From IMG/VR virus record IMGVR_UViG_3300047552_000081, positions 1 through 38,523 of that record: 38,523 bases of DNA; one strand, written 5' to 3'. A program made the position numbers and the translations under genes. The notes beneath the pieces are model-generated. The model was not told where the DNA came from and did no database searches. It saw nothing but the letters and a program-made list of their open reading frames with translations. Source of the DNA: a virus. This document shows, one piece after another, positions 23,361 through 31,313 of this stretch; within the stretch, counting starts at the first letter, position 1, and the number at the start of each line of letters is the position of its first letter.

Positions 23361-25506
23361 TCATGTCCTCCTGCGGAGATTCGCGCTCCGGTGCGCCTCC
23401 GACCAAATCGCCAGTGTCCAAAGCAGCCGCAAGGGTGCCCAGAACAATGTCTTGGATCTGCTCGGGCGACATGGAGGCTTGTACCGCAGCAATCCGCTGT
23501 GTTTCAGCTTGATACGCCTTGATTTCAGCCTCGTAGTCTTTGCGCTGCTGCTCTTGCGCCTCGATAGACTTGCCGAAGTTCTGGATCATCTGGTGCATCT
23601 GCTCCATTTCCTGGCCCATCGCCTGCATCTGCTGGTTGGCAGCGGCCAAGGCGGGATCATCCTCGGAGTCGCCCAGAAGTTTGGGGTCAATGGTCTTTTT
23701 GAGGCGTTTGGCCAGTTCGTCTGCGCCAGGCCAGTCGAAGTTGCGCACGATCAGGTCGCCTGCAATGGCCCAGAGTTGCGGGTTGGCTTGCGATACCTGC
23801 ACCATCATGTCGGCAGCCTCTTGGCGCTTGGTGGCGTAGCCTGGGCCCGTTGTCACGCATACATCGTACTTGCCGACTGACGGGTTGTAAATCTTCTCCA
23901 CCACGTTGCCTTGCTGGTCTACGATCTTTTTGACCGGCTCCTGCTGGCTCGGGTTGATCTTCACCATGTCCGGCTCGCCGTCCTCGCCAATGATTCGGGC
24001 GATGCGCTCTGTGTCGTAGATTTTGGGTATCAGGTCCACCAGTTGACGGCAAACATGACGAACAGCGCGGGCCAGATTATCCACATAATGATAGGTTCCT
24101 ACGTCGCCTTCGCGTTGGCGGGCAATGATTGCGCGGCCCGATGTCTCGTTGGACTTCTGGCCAAGCGAGGCGTCATACTGGCCTGTGGTGGATTTGATGT
24201 CATCGGACGCGCCAGCCTTGGCCTGCAACAGGCCGCTGGATGCCATTGGGGGCTGGGCGCGTTGTGGCAGCGGCAGCATATTGCCAGCGCCGTCGGTAAC
24301 GTCTGGGTTGACCTCCAAATAGGGCCAGTTCTGGGTGTTGGCGGTCTTCCAGTTCTGCTCGTAGCCCTCAAACTGTCCGCCGTAGCCGATGAACGGAGCC
24401 TTGGGTGCCAGCGCCAGCATCTCGGCTTCCTGCGACACCCAGTAGTTGTACATCCGCTGGGCATCCTTGGCGTTACGCACCAGACCGGAGACGTGGATGC
24501 GACCGTCAACCTCGTACTCGTTGCCCACCACCCGCACGACGGGGATGTGCTTACCGGCCCAATCCTGCTCTTCCAGAATCTCGTAGCCGTTGATCTTGCA
24601 CCACTTGACGCGGCGGCGGTCTGCCTGACGGGACTTGACGGGCTTGCCAAACATGCTGCGCAGGTACTTGTCTTCTTTCGTGCCCTCAAACGCGGTGGCG
24701 TTGCCAGGGTACAGGTTCAGCGTGGCGCGGTCATGGTCAACGTAGAAGTACTCAGCAATGCGGATGGTCTTCTCGTTCATCCACTGCGCCAGCGAGTGAT
24801 CGCCCACGCCCAGCGATTGCAGGGTGTTGGCGGGGCTGGCGTTGGGGTACAGACGGTGGTACTCGTCCTTGGTGATGTCCTCAGTGATGAAGCACCACTT
24901 GGCGTCCGCGCCGCACGGGTCTTGGATCAGCGGGTCCATGTAAACGGAGAAACTGTTCCGAATGCGACCAATCTTGACGTCCTGGTCAAACGAGTCGTCG
25001 TCGCAGTACTCGGTCAGGATGCGAATGTACCCCTCGCCGTAGGCCACCTGATTCTCGCAGGCGGTGTCGTAGGCCACATCGGCATCCGAGATGTACTCGA
25101 TGTGGCGCACCATGCCGTTGAATATTTCGGCCACTTCCACGTCAGCGCCGTCGTCCACGGGGATGACTTTGCCAGCGGGCCGGTTCTGCCGTTGGTCGTT
25201 GGTGACCTGGCGGACGTGCTGCGGCAGCTTGTTGATGGTCAGGCACGGACGGGCGTTAATTGTCTGCCCTTGGACAGCGCCGCGAGTGGCCAGCACGTCG
25301 GCGGGCCACTGCCAGTGGTTGTCTGGGCTGCCCGCGTAAAAGCGCAGGTCGTCCAGTTCGTCCTCGCGGGACTCGGAATACGCCGAAATGGCAATATTCA
25401 TGCGGTCACGCGCCAACGACAGGATTTCGTCCTTGGTCTTGGAGCCTTTTGCGCCACTGACCGACAGGGATTCGACGGCGTTGACGCCAGAGTAGTCTTG
25501 TGGCAT
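23347..25506 (-). CDS. Portal protein, P22-like
   Basis: The 719-residue protein starts at an ATG overlapping the terminase stop (TAATG). The N-terminal part (RDRMNIAISAYSESREDELDDLRFYAGSPDNHW... NKLPQHVRQVTNDQRQNRP) and the central CENQVAYGEGYIRILTEYCDDDSFDQDVKIGRI match P22-type portals, which are likewise about 725 residues. The C-terminal 120 residues are helical and Gln-rich (QQMQAMGQEMEQMHQMIQNFGKS), consistent with the barrel of P22 portal. It forms the dodecameric DNA gate and the terminase dock. Confidence 0.9.
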   Translation of the reverse strand: MPQDYSGVNAVESLSVSGAKGSKTKDEILSLARDRMNIAISAYSESREDELDDLRFYAGSPDNHWQWPADVLATRGAVQGQTINARPCLTINKLPQHVRQVTNDQRQNRPAGKVIPVDDGADVEVAEIFNGMVRHIEYISDADVAYDTACENQVAYGEGYIRILTEYCDDDSFDQDVKIGRIRNSFSVYMDPLIQDPCGADAKWCFITEDITKDEYHRLYPNASPANTLQSLGVGDHSLAQWMNEKTIRIAEYFYVDHDRATLNLYPGNATAFEGTKEDKYLRSMFGKPVKSRQADRRRVKWCKINGYEILEEQDWAGKHIPVVRVVGNEYEVDGRIHVSGLVRNAKDAQRMYNYWVSQEAEMLALAPKAPFIGYGGQFEGYEQNWKTANTQNWPYLEVNPDVTDGAGNMLPLPQRAQPPMASSGLLQAKAGASDDIKSTTGQYDASLGQKSNETSGRAIIARQREGDVGTYHYVDNLARAVRHVCRQLVDLIPKIYDTERIARIIGEDGEPDMVKINPSQQEPVKKIVDQQGNVVEKIYNPSVGKYDVCVTTGPGYATKRQEAADMMVQVSQANPQLWAIAGDLIVRNFDWPGADELAKRLKKTIDPKLLGDSEDDPALAAANQQMQAMGQEMEQMHQMIQNFGKSIEAQEQQRKDYEAEIKAYQAETQRIAAVQASMSPEQIQDIVLGTLAAALDTGDLVGGAPERESPQEDMNEAQ

Positions 25507-26753
25507 TAAGATCCCATCCAAGATGATGCGCTTGGCGCGTGATTGCGCCGTACAGGTTCCACGATTTTACGCCGAACTGGGCCAGCCTTCCGCAAACCCT
25601 CGCAAGCATAGCGCAGGGCGTCGATCAAGTGATTGTTCTTGTCCTCAATCACCGGCAGGATTTCGTCCGTCCTTGGGTCCCGTTTATAGCTGTAAGTGTT
25701 GAGCTCGTCAATCAAGTGCTTGCAGCGCGGGTGCACCACAATGTCGTGCGATTGCAGGAAAGCGATGCCCTCCTCGATACTTCCAGCGCCTTTCTGGGCG
25801 GGCTGCACCTTCGGATAGCCGTGCTTTTGCATGTAGTTGATGGTCTCCGGCCGCGCCGAGTCGGCCCGGATGAACCACTTGCGCGACTCCGGCACGCGGT
25901 CAAACAGGTCGGGCAGGTTCACAATCTCGCACCCGATCATGTACGCCTCGTAGTCCACATACAGGCGGTTGCCCTCCACCGAGCAGCGCACTAGGCATGA
26001 CGGGTCAACCGAAAAGCCCCAGTCAGCGCCAAGCCGGAAGATGGTGCCTTCTGGGCGGTCAAACTCCTCCACCACCCAATTCTTGAAGATGCGGGCCTCG
26101 CTGTTTTTGAGGTAATCACCGCACCAGACGTGGTTCCACTTGTCAATGTCGCGCGCGCGGTCGTACTCCATTTCCTCGCGCAACTCATCGGGAAACCAAG
26201 GATTGTCGTCGTAGTTCACCGGCACCACCACGGAGCGCGGCGGCGGTTTCTCGCCACGCAGCAGCATGTCCACCGGATCGTCGGCCGAGTGCGGGTTCCA
26301 TGAGAACCACAGCTCGCTGTCAGGCTTGCGGATGGTCGGGCGCAGCAGGTCAAGGCTGCGCTGGCTTAAGGATTGAGCCTCCTCCACCCAAGCGCAGTCG
26401 TAGCCTTCCAGCGACTTGATACTGTCCGCCGTGTGGTTCTGCATACCTTGGAACAGGATCATGCCGTTGCCCTGCTTGGCCTTGATGACGGCATCCTGCA
26501 CCTCGAAGTACGCGCCAGCGTTCAGGGCTTGGATCTTGCCCTCCAGCAGCTTCTTAACGGATTGGTTGAGCGACTTCTGGATTTCCCGCACGCATACGCT
26601 GTTGCGGCCTTGGTTCATGATGTGGGCCTCGATCATCATCTCGGCCATAAAGTGCGACTTGCCCGAGCCTCGCCCGCCGAATGCGCCCTTGTATCGCGCG
26701 GGTTCCAGCAGCGGGACGGCCCAGGATGGGGTTTGGATCTGGAGAGTGGTCAT
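25506..26753 (-). CDS. terL: Terminase large subunit
   Basis: The 415-residue protein has Walker A GGRGSGKS (residues 26-33), Walker B with catalytic acid DCAWVEEA (about 119-126), the coupling motif FSWNPHS, and an RNase-H-like nuclease domain with Asp in LGADWGFSVDP, IRADSARPE and HLIDALRYA. This is the Terminase_3/PBSX-Sf6 type. It pumps DNA through the portal and cuts it at headful. It overlaps the small subunit by four bases. Confidence 0.95.
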   Translation of the reverse strand: MTTLQIQTPSWAVPLLEPARYKGAFGGRGSGKSHFMAEMMIEAHIMNQGRNSVCVREIQKSLNQSVKKLLEGKIQALNAGAYFEVQDAVIKAKQGNGMILFQGMQNHTADSIKSLEGYDCAWVEEAQSLSQRSLDLLRPTIRKPDSELWFSWNPHSADDPVDMLLRGEKPPPRSVVVPVNYDDNPWFPDELREEMEYDRARDIDKWNHVWCGDYLKNSEARIFKNWVVEEFDRPEGTIFRLGADWGFSVDPSCLVRCSVEGNRLYVDYEAYMIGCEIVNLPDLFDRVPESRKWFIRADSARPETINYMQKHGYPKVQPAQKGAGSIEEGIAFLQSHDIVVHPRCKHLIDELNTYSYKRDPRTDEILPVIEDKNNHLIDALRYACEGLRKAGPVRRKIVEPVRRNHAPSASSWMGS

Positions 26754-27181
26754 TTAACCACCACGCGCTCAATGCGCTGAATGGTCAGCGGGTTGTCCGC
26801 ATCGCCACTTAGCTCCAGCTTGTCGCCGTACTTCTTTGGGTACAGCTTGGACAGCAGCCACTTGCGTGTGTCAACTTGAAGTCGTTGTTTTTGGACCGCT
26901 CCGTTGTCAGTTGTTCCGCTTTCTGTGCTTCCAACTGGACAATCCGCTATTTCTAGGATGTCGCTTGCAATTTTCTCAAGCAAATCCTCTCTCGCGCGCG
27001 CGTATTCTACGGAAAGAGCATCGTCATCCTTGAGCCAGTCGTTAAAAGTGCTCTGATGCACGCCAGCGGCCTTGCACGCCTTGAACGCGCTCAATCCACT
27101 GCGCATCCCTGAAAGCACCAGTTTGCTGATGCTGGCGCGATCATCGCTGCCGGGCTTAGTTCGCTTAGGTTTGGTTGCCAT
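26750..27181 (-). CDS. terS: Terminase small subunit, Sf6-like
   Basis: The 143-residue protein has an N-terminal HTH (SAFKACKAAGVHQSTFNDWLKDDD, residues about 31-54), a long helical middle for oligomerisation (YARAREDLLEKIASDILEIAD) and TRKWLLSKLYPKKYGDKLE, a characteristic element of Sf6/terminase_2-type small subunits. It recognises the packaging start. The next gene is terL with an ATGA overlap. The start follows GGAGC. Confidence 0.9.
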   Translation of the reverse strand: MATKPKRTKPGSDDRASISKLVLSGMRSGLSAFKACKAAGVHQSTFNDWLKDDDALSVEYARAREDLLEKIASDILEIADCPVGSTESGTTDNGAVQKQRLQVDTRKWLLSKLYPKKYGDKLELSGDADNPLTIQRIERVVVK

Positions 27182-27365
27182 GTTCTAGCTCCTGCAAAAG
27201 TCGTTTGAGATAAACCGCCTGATCCAAGCACTCCTCGTAAGCGTGCTGCAACCATTGGCGGGTCGTAAGCGGATTGCCCGCCACCGTTACGCCGTACTTC
27301 TGTATGCCCATTATCTGCCTTCGCTGTATGTCCGCGCAAACCAGCGGTTCGGTATCAACCAACAT
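27165..27365 (-). CDS. Short MazG/NTP-pyrophosphatase-like helical protein
   Basis: The 66-residue protein reads DIQRRQIMGIQKYGVTV, then LTTRQWLQHAYEECLDQAVYLKRLLQEL. The KYG element and EExxD followed by a helix recall all-alpha NTP pyrophosphatases of the MazG group, but the protein is much shorter than a full domain (about 100). It may be a small homologue acting as a dimer, or no enzyme at all. ATG 27365 follows GGAGGG; longer frames overlap the upstream gene. It overlaps terS by 17 bases. Confidence 0.6.
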   Translation of the reverse strand: MLVDTEPLVCADIQRRQIMGIQKYGVTVAGNPLTTRQWLQHAYEECLDQAVYLKRLLQELEHGNQT

Positions 27366-27534
27366 GGCGGCCCTCCACAAACGCCGTGCGCAGTTGGTGC
27401 ATAGCATCCTTCAAATCCATCCGCACCTGCTCCAGCGCTTCGCGCAACTCAATGTTTTGCAAGTACTGCTCCCGCGCGTACTTGGCCAATGTGTCCGTTT
27501 GCCATGCCTCAAAGTTTGGTGTGTCTTTTGTCAT
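27355..27534 (-). CDS. Small helical protein
   Basis: The 59-residue protein starts at an ATG overlapping the previous stop (ATGA, 27531-27534) and ends overlapping the next gene by 11 bases. The sequence (NFEAWQTDTLAKYAREQYLQNIELREALEQVRMDLKDAMHQLR) is one long amphipathic helix region. Short proteins with W-x5-LAKYARE and DLKDAM are frequent just before terminase in related phages. The role is unknown. Confidence 0.65.
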   Translation of the reverse strand: MTKDTPNFEAWQTDTLAKYAREQYLQNIELREALEQVRMDLKDAMHQLRTAFVEGRHVG

Positions 27535-27827
27535 GCAAAAGACTCCAAATTTTTAATCAAAAAGCAATGTAATTCTGGCCGGTTGTCTTTTAATAATTTT
27601 GCATCTAATCCACGGCTAGTTAATCTATTTTTGCTTTTATCCCAAGATAACCAATAGTTGGCCTTATTCTGCACATAATCATTTGACAATAATTTTATTG
27701 ACAAATATCTGCCGCTCGGGTCTGTATCTCTTGCAAAAACAGACCACTCCGAACCATACATTTCTCGTAATTCAAACAACTCATCCCATTCGCTGGAAAG
27801 ATCGCGGTTGCCTTTAAACATGCCCAT
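27531..27827 (-). CDS. AT-rich hypothetical protein at head of late operon
   Basis: The 98-residue protein starts after AAGGAG and a TTTTTT spacer. Its DNA is visibly richer in A and T than the surrounding late genes, suggesting recent acquisition. The protein (WDELFELREMYGSEWSVFARDTDPSGRYLSIKLL... NYWLSWDKSKNRLTSRGLDAKLLKDNRPEL) is mixed alpha/beta, with no recognised family. It is the first gene after the late promoter, a common place for moron-type or counter-defence genes. Confidence 0.6.
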   Translation of the reverse strand: MGMFKGNRDLSSEWDELFELREMYGSEWSVFARDTDPSGRYLSIKLLSNDYVQNKANYWLSWDKSKNRLTSRGLDAKLLKDNRPELHCFLIKNLESFA

Positions 27828-27867
27828 AAAAAACTCCTTTTCCTGTTTGGTCTATAGACGCCCCTAT

Positions 27868-27896
27868 AGAGTATTTTATTTTTTGAAAGTAGTCAA
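27868..27896 (-). promoter_or_regulatory. Sigma70-like promoter for late/structural operon
   Basis: On the minus strand TTGACT (27896-27891), a 17-base spacer and TACTCT (27873-27868) fit a sigma70 promoter. Just past the -10 box, CTATAG occurs twice, ten and more bases apart (27852-27857 and 27864-27869), which may be a paired operator or spacing element. The first downstream gene begins about 35 bases after the expected start. Confidence 0.65.
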
Positions 27897-27921
27897 GCTG
27901 TCGGAACAATCTTGCACTGCG

Positions 27922-28043
27922 GACATTGGGACAAGGGACACCCCTTTTAATAAGGGGGTGTGTCCCAGTGTCCCAAGTGTGATTCCTCGCCTTGTCGTTG
28001 GGACATTTGTCCCAATTGTCCCTGTCCTGTCCCAATTGTCCCA
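27922..28043. repeat. GGGACA/TGTCCC cluster beside primase-polymerase gene
   Basis: Within about 120 bases the hexamer GGGACA or its complement TGTCCC occurs about nine times. Several occurrences are in pairs: GTCCCAATTGTCCC twice, and an inverted pair around TTTTAATAAG near 27950. This lies directly downstream of the primase-polymerase/helicase gene and upstream of the late promoter. It may be replication-origin iterons or a regulator array. It fills most of the 218-bp space between genes, which otherwise holds only the late promoter and leader. Confidence 0.6.
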
Positions 28044-28045
28044 CC

Positions 28046-29947
28046 TCACTTTTCAGCCCTGCGGATCAGCATAGAGCTAGCCATTGCGTTATCAATAACA
28101 ACCCAGCCGTGCGGGTTGTGTTCTGGATATGCCTTAATAATTTCCGCATTCAAAAGGTTATAAACCAAACGCCCCTGTTTACTGGCTTGTGCATATGTTT
28201 TAGCAGTTGCCTCGGTTAATCCCTCATTACTTATTAAATAGTTAATCAAAGCACTCCGTGAAAGGTATGGCGAGCCGTGTTGGTCTTCTGCACCAGAATG
28301 CCACCAAGCATTAGTAAATTTGCGAATATCTTTTGAATGCTCGGATTCACCTTTTGGTTTTTGATCTGGAGTTTCATCAGATATTTTAAAAACAGCGCCT
28401 TTAATTTCTTCGCCATCTTCATCAACCCAGCCTAGATCAACAGATTGCAACGTCCCCCAAATGGCTTGGGGCTCCTCGGTGTCCTTCATCTTGGTGCAAC
28501 TGACCTCAATCAAGCCGTCCTTCTTGGTGACCAAAATTTGAGAGTCCATCGAAGCCTTCCACGCGCTAGACCCTCGCGCCCGCCCCTTGGCCTCAATTGC
28601 GTTGCCGGTATGGTGCACCAAAGACACGCCAGCGTTCAAAGCGCGGCCAACAATTTGAACGGCGTTTAGCATGTTGCGCGTGTCCTTGGCGTCATTCTCG
28701 TTGCCGCTCATGTGGTTGTTCACCGTATCAATGGTGATCTGCACTGCATCCTCGGTGGTCAACTCCCGCACCGCCTTGATGATTTGGGCCGATGCGGTAG
28801 GGCTATCCATGTCGATGGCCTTGTTGGAGATAAGCAGGTTGTCCAAGCTGTCCACGTTGTGGGCTTTGCACCAAGAAGCAACCCGCTGGCGGATGCCGTA
28901 GTTGCCCTCGCCAGCCATATAGACGGCAATGCCTTTCTTTGTGCGGCGTCCATTCCAATCAAGCCCTGCGGCAATGTGGCAGGCAATGTCCAGTGCAAAA
29001 AACGTCTTCCCGCCCCCTGATTCTCCGTAAATCATGGTGACGCCCAGGTCAGGCACCCAGCCCTTGACAATCCACTTAAGCGGCGCCGGCTGGCCAAGAT
29101 ATGAACTCGCGCGGGTGAAAAAATATTCCTGCGTTTCGGCCTGTGCGGCAGACAGGATGAAGTCGGCGGCCTCTGCGCCAATACCACTGGCCGCTGCCAC
29201 ATCGCTCTCGGGCTCATACCTGGAAACGCTTTTGACGATCTGGGCCAGTTCGGACGATGGCAGCGGGATCTCGCACCGCGTCTCATTGGCAATTGACAGC
29301 GCGGCCATAATTTCGGCCTCGGTCATGCCATAGCGGCGCATTGCACCGCCCAATGCAGTCAACCCATTGTTGCGACTGCCTTGTATCAACCCGCCGCCGG
29401 TGGTCGCCTGCTGGCGCTCGGCCGGTTTGCGCATGGCGCTGTACGCGGTCATCCATGTGGACGGCACACGAAACGGGGCAACCCCATCAAAAGGATCGCT
29501 AGACGCTTCCCATTCGTAGCTTCTTCCCTCTATGGTGCTAGGAAAGGCCACAAAGTAGCGCCCATCGGCCAACAGGTCAACGCCTTCGGTAAGTTTGCAC
29601 GAACGAATTTCTGGCGTGTAGTCTGCAATGTGGTGATAGCCACCGCCTGCGGTCATTTGCATTGCCCCATCAGGGACAGCGCCATTTTTTGTAGTCCAAT
29701 CAGACCAAGACGCATCGCCGCCATTGCGCGGGTCAATGTCAAAAACGACAATCCCAGAGCGCTCGCCAGCGGCCACGCCAATGTTGAAATCAGGGTTTTG
29801 CGCCCACCATCTTGTGATCTGTTCGGCGTCTATGGTCGCATCTTTGACGCCGTGCTGAGTAGCTGGGACTTTGCCATTCGGCACCACTGGTATGACGTGC
29901 CAGCCCCATGAGGCATACGTCAGGGCTGCTTCAACTTTGGTCATCAT
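28046..29947 (-). CDS. Primase-polymerase with RepA/AAA helicase
   Basis: The 633-residue protein has an N-terminal bifunctional primase/polymerase domain (HVIPVVPNGKVPATQHGVKDAT... VVFDIDPRNGG with the catalytic Asp pair, residues about 1-170). A linker with a winged or primase-C element follows (GGLIQGSRNNGLTALGGAMRRYGM). Then comes a RepA/AAA_25-type ATPase with Walker A GESGGGKT near residue 310 and ITIDTVNNHMSGNEND as Walker B. It should prime and unwind phage DNA. ATGs at 29947 and 29944 are both possible. It overlaps the Cro-like gene by 17 bases. Confidence 0.9.
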   Translation of the reverse strand: MMTKVEAALTYASWGWHVIPVVPNGKVPATQHGVKDATIDAEQITRWWAQNPDFNIGVAAGERSGIVVFDIDPRNGGDASWSDWTTKNGAVPDGAMQMTAGGGYHHIADYTPEIRSCKLTEGVDLLADGRYFVAFPSTIEGRSYEWEASSDPFDGVAPFRVPSTWMTAYSAMRKPAERQQATTGGGLIQGSRNNGLTALGGAMRRYGMTEAEIMAALSIANETRCEIPLPSSELAQIVKSVSRYEPESDVAAASGIGAEAADFILSAAQAETQEYFFTRASSYLGQPAPLKWIVKGWVPDLGVTMIYGESGGGKTFFALDIACHIAAGLDWNGRRTKKGIAVYMAGEGNYGIRQRVASWCKAHNVDSLDNLLISNKAIDMDSPTASAQIIKAVRELTTEDAVQITIDTVNNHMSGNENDAKDTRNMLNAVQIVGRALNAGVSLVHHTGNAIEAKGRARGSSAWKASMDSQILVTKKDGLIEVSCTKMKDTEEPQAIWGTLQSVDLGWVDEDGEEIKGAVFKISDETPDQKPKGESEHSKDIRKFTNAWWHSGAEDQHGSPYLSRSALINYLISNEGLTEATAKTYAQASKQGRLVYNLLNAEIIKAYPEHNPHGWVVIDNAMASSMLIRRAEK

Positions 29948-30110
29948 TGACGTCAGCTTTCAATTTGCCGCCTGTTTTCACCTCCAGTTCATACTGCCTG
30001 CCCATCGGCGGAGTATCCCCCCACTGATAGATCACTTGGGGCCAAACACCCAACACCTCGGCAAGTTTTCGCAACCCGCCGTAGTAGTCAATAGCCTCCT
30101 GGGTCGTCAT
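29931..30110 (-). CDS. P22-Cro-like repressor
   Basis: The 59-residue protein reads TTQEAIDYYGGLRKLAEVLGVWPQVIYQWGD, then PPMGRQYELEVKTGGKLKAD. This matches the P22 Cro pattern: a helix, LAxxLG-x-QxIxQW as HTH, and the YxLExxTxGxLK dimer strand/helix. It would bind short palindromes and tune early transcription. It is encoded on the same strand as the upstream XRE gene, not divergent from it as in P22. The start follows AAGGCGG. Confidence 0.85.
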   Translation of the reverse strand: MTTQEAIDYYGGLRKLAEVLGVWPQVIYQWGDTPPMGRQYELEVKTGGKLKADVNDDQS

Positions 30111-30168
30111 GCTTTCCGCCTTTCTTGAAAAGATAGGATTGCATGATAACCGGATTTTTTATTTAATG

Positions 30169-30354
30169 CTAGTCATTCGTCACCTGTGAGCGCTCAACCA
30201 GATAGTCACTGAGCGCCTTCACGGTGCTGTAAGAGGGGTTGGTCTCGCCCTGCATGAACCGGTAAATGGTCATGTAATTCAGGTCCATGCGCTCGGCGAC
30301 CTTGCGCAAATTGGCGTCCTGGAGTTGCTGTCGTATCTGCTCCACTGTAAACAT
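30169..30354 (-). CDS. XRE-family HTH regulator (CI-like, short)
   Basis: The 61-residue protein is a bare HTH: LRKVAERMDLNYMTIYRFMQGETNPSYSTVKALSDYL, with the usual xLAxxxxLxxxTIxRxxxG-xxxP pattern at residues about 16-50. It has no protease or dimerisation tail, so it is not a full CI. It is the first gene leftward from the palindromic promoters and probably acts on them. GAGGG precedes the ATG. Bases 30111-30168 after it hold an AT-rich stretch without clear structure. Confidence 0.8.
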   Translation of the reverse strand: MFTVEQIRQQLQDANLRKVAERMDLNYMTIYRFMQGETNPSYSTVKALSDYLVERSQVTND

Positions 30355-30378
30355 TTTTTACCCTCGCTTAAAAAGTTG

Positions 30379-30412
30379 TTGCATTGTAGATTATTTTTGC
30401 GCTACAATGCAA
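30379..30412. promoter_or_regulatory. Palindromic face-to-face promoters and operator
   Basis: A perfect 11-base inverted repeat (TTGCATTGTAG, 12-base spacer, CTACAATGCAA) carries a promoter in each direction. Rightward is TTGCAT at 30379-30384, 18 bases, TACAAT at 30403-30408. Leftward is TTGCAT at 30412-30407, 18 bases, TACAAT at 30388-30383. Each -35 overlaps the other's -10. Polymerase cannot use both at once, and a dimeric repressor could bind the palindrome. It sits between the XRE gene and the Sak4-like gene. Confidence 0.7.
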
Positions 30413-30468
30413 GCACTGCGCAAACGGAATTAGCCAAAGGCGCAGCATTTAACCATAGGAGGGCCAAG

Positions 30469-31143
30469 ATGGCCATCAACTTGAAATCAACGGGCAGCCT
30501 GTCTGCCAATGGCGTGAAGGTGCTTGTGTACGGCCAAGCCGGTGCGGGCAAGACTTCACTTATTAAGACCCTGCCCCAGCCCATTGTGCTGTCGGCAGAG
30601 GGTGGTCTGCTGTCCATTCAGGACGCCGACCTGCCTTTCATTGAGATCGGCAACATGGCCGACTTGAAGGAGGCATACGAGTGGTTGGTGAGCAAGGAGG
30701 GTGACGCATTCAAAAGCGTGGCACTGGACAGCATTTCGGAGATTGCCGAGGTGGTGCTGAACCACGAAAAGAAGGCGACCAAAGACCCGCGCCAAGCGTA
30801 TGGCGCAATGCAAGAGCAGATGGCCGACATTATTCGCGCCTTCCGAGACCTGCCTGGCAAGCACATCTACATGAGCGCCAAGCTGGAAAAGACGCAGGAC
30901 GAGATGGGCCGCGTACTGTACGCGCCCTCGATGCCCGGCAACAAAACCGGCCAGAGCCTGCCCTACTTCTTTGACGAGGTGCTGGCGCTGCGGGTGGAAA
31001 AGGACAGCGAGGGAGCCACGCAACGCGCCTTGATGTGCGACAGCGACGGCCTGTGGCTGGCTAAGGACCGCTCGGGCAAGTTGGATTCTTGGGAAGCGCC
31101 GGACCTGACGGCGGTGTTTGCCAAGATTGGGGGCAAGAAATGA
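30469..31143 (+). CDS. Sak4-like RecA-fold ATPase (AAA_24)
   Basis: The 224-residue protein has Walker A YGQAGAGKTS (residues 21-30), IVLSAEGGLLSI after it, Walker B-like FKSVALDSISEI (about 80) and a core ending before LPYFFDEVLALRVE. This is the layout of the AAA_24/Sak4 phage ATPases, which with an SSB promote single-strand annealing. A DUF669-type SSB gene follows two genes on, supporting the call. AGGAGG precedes the ATG at 30469; a longer frame lacks a site. Confidence 0.85.
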   Translation: MAINLKSTGSLSANGVKVLVYGQAGAGKTSLIKTLPQPIVLSAEGGLLSIQDADLPFIEIGNMADLKEAYEWLVSKEGDAFKSVALDSISEIAEVVLNHEKKATKDPRQAYGAMQEQMADIIRAFRDLPGKHIYMSAKLEKTQDEMGRVLYAPSMPGNKTGQSLPYFFDEVLALRVEKDSEGATQRALMCDSDGLWLAKDRSGKLDSWEAPDLTAVFAKIGGKK

Positions 31144-31313
31144 CACATCAATCAGAAGGATACGCAGGCAGCCCACGCATTCCTAAGCAGCCTGTGCATG
31201 GATACAACTGCTACTGTGACAACTGCTGTAAGAAAGTCGCAGAAAAGCGCGGAAATTGGTACGACAGCGCTCATGCGAAAGAGATGAATCAAATTATGCG
31301 AGGCAAGAAATGA
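31140..31313 (+). CDS. Small Cys-rich protein in recombination cassette
   Basis: The 57-residue protein has CYCDNCCKKVAEKRG in its middle, giving several closely spaced cysteines that could bind zinc, within a basic protein. It overlaps the ATPase gene and the next gene by four bases each (ATGA). The function is unknown. It may be a small partner of the recombination or ssDNA machinery. Confidence 0.6.
   Translation: MTHQSEGYAGSPRIPKQPVHGYNCYCDNCCKKVAEKRGNWYDSAHAKEMNQIMRGKK

Noticed and set aside
23911-25509. 532-codon open frame on the plus strand opposite the portal gene
   Set aside because: It is the antisense shadow of a clear portal gene in GC-rich DNA and has no ribosome site or family likeness.
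27922-28043. GGGACA cluster as a CRISPR array
   Set aside because: The repeats are six bases, in both orientations and irregularly spaced, with no spacer structure and no cas genes.
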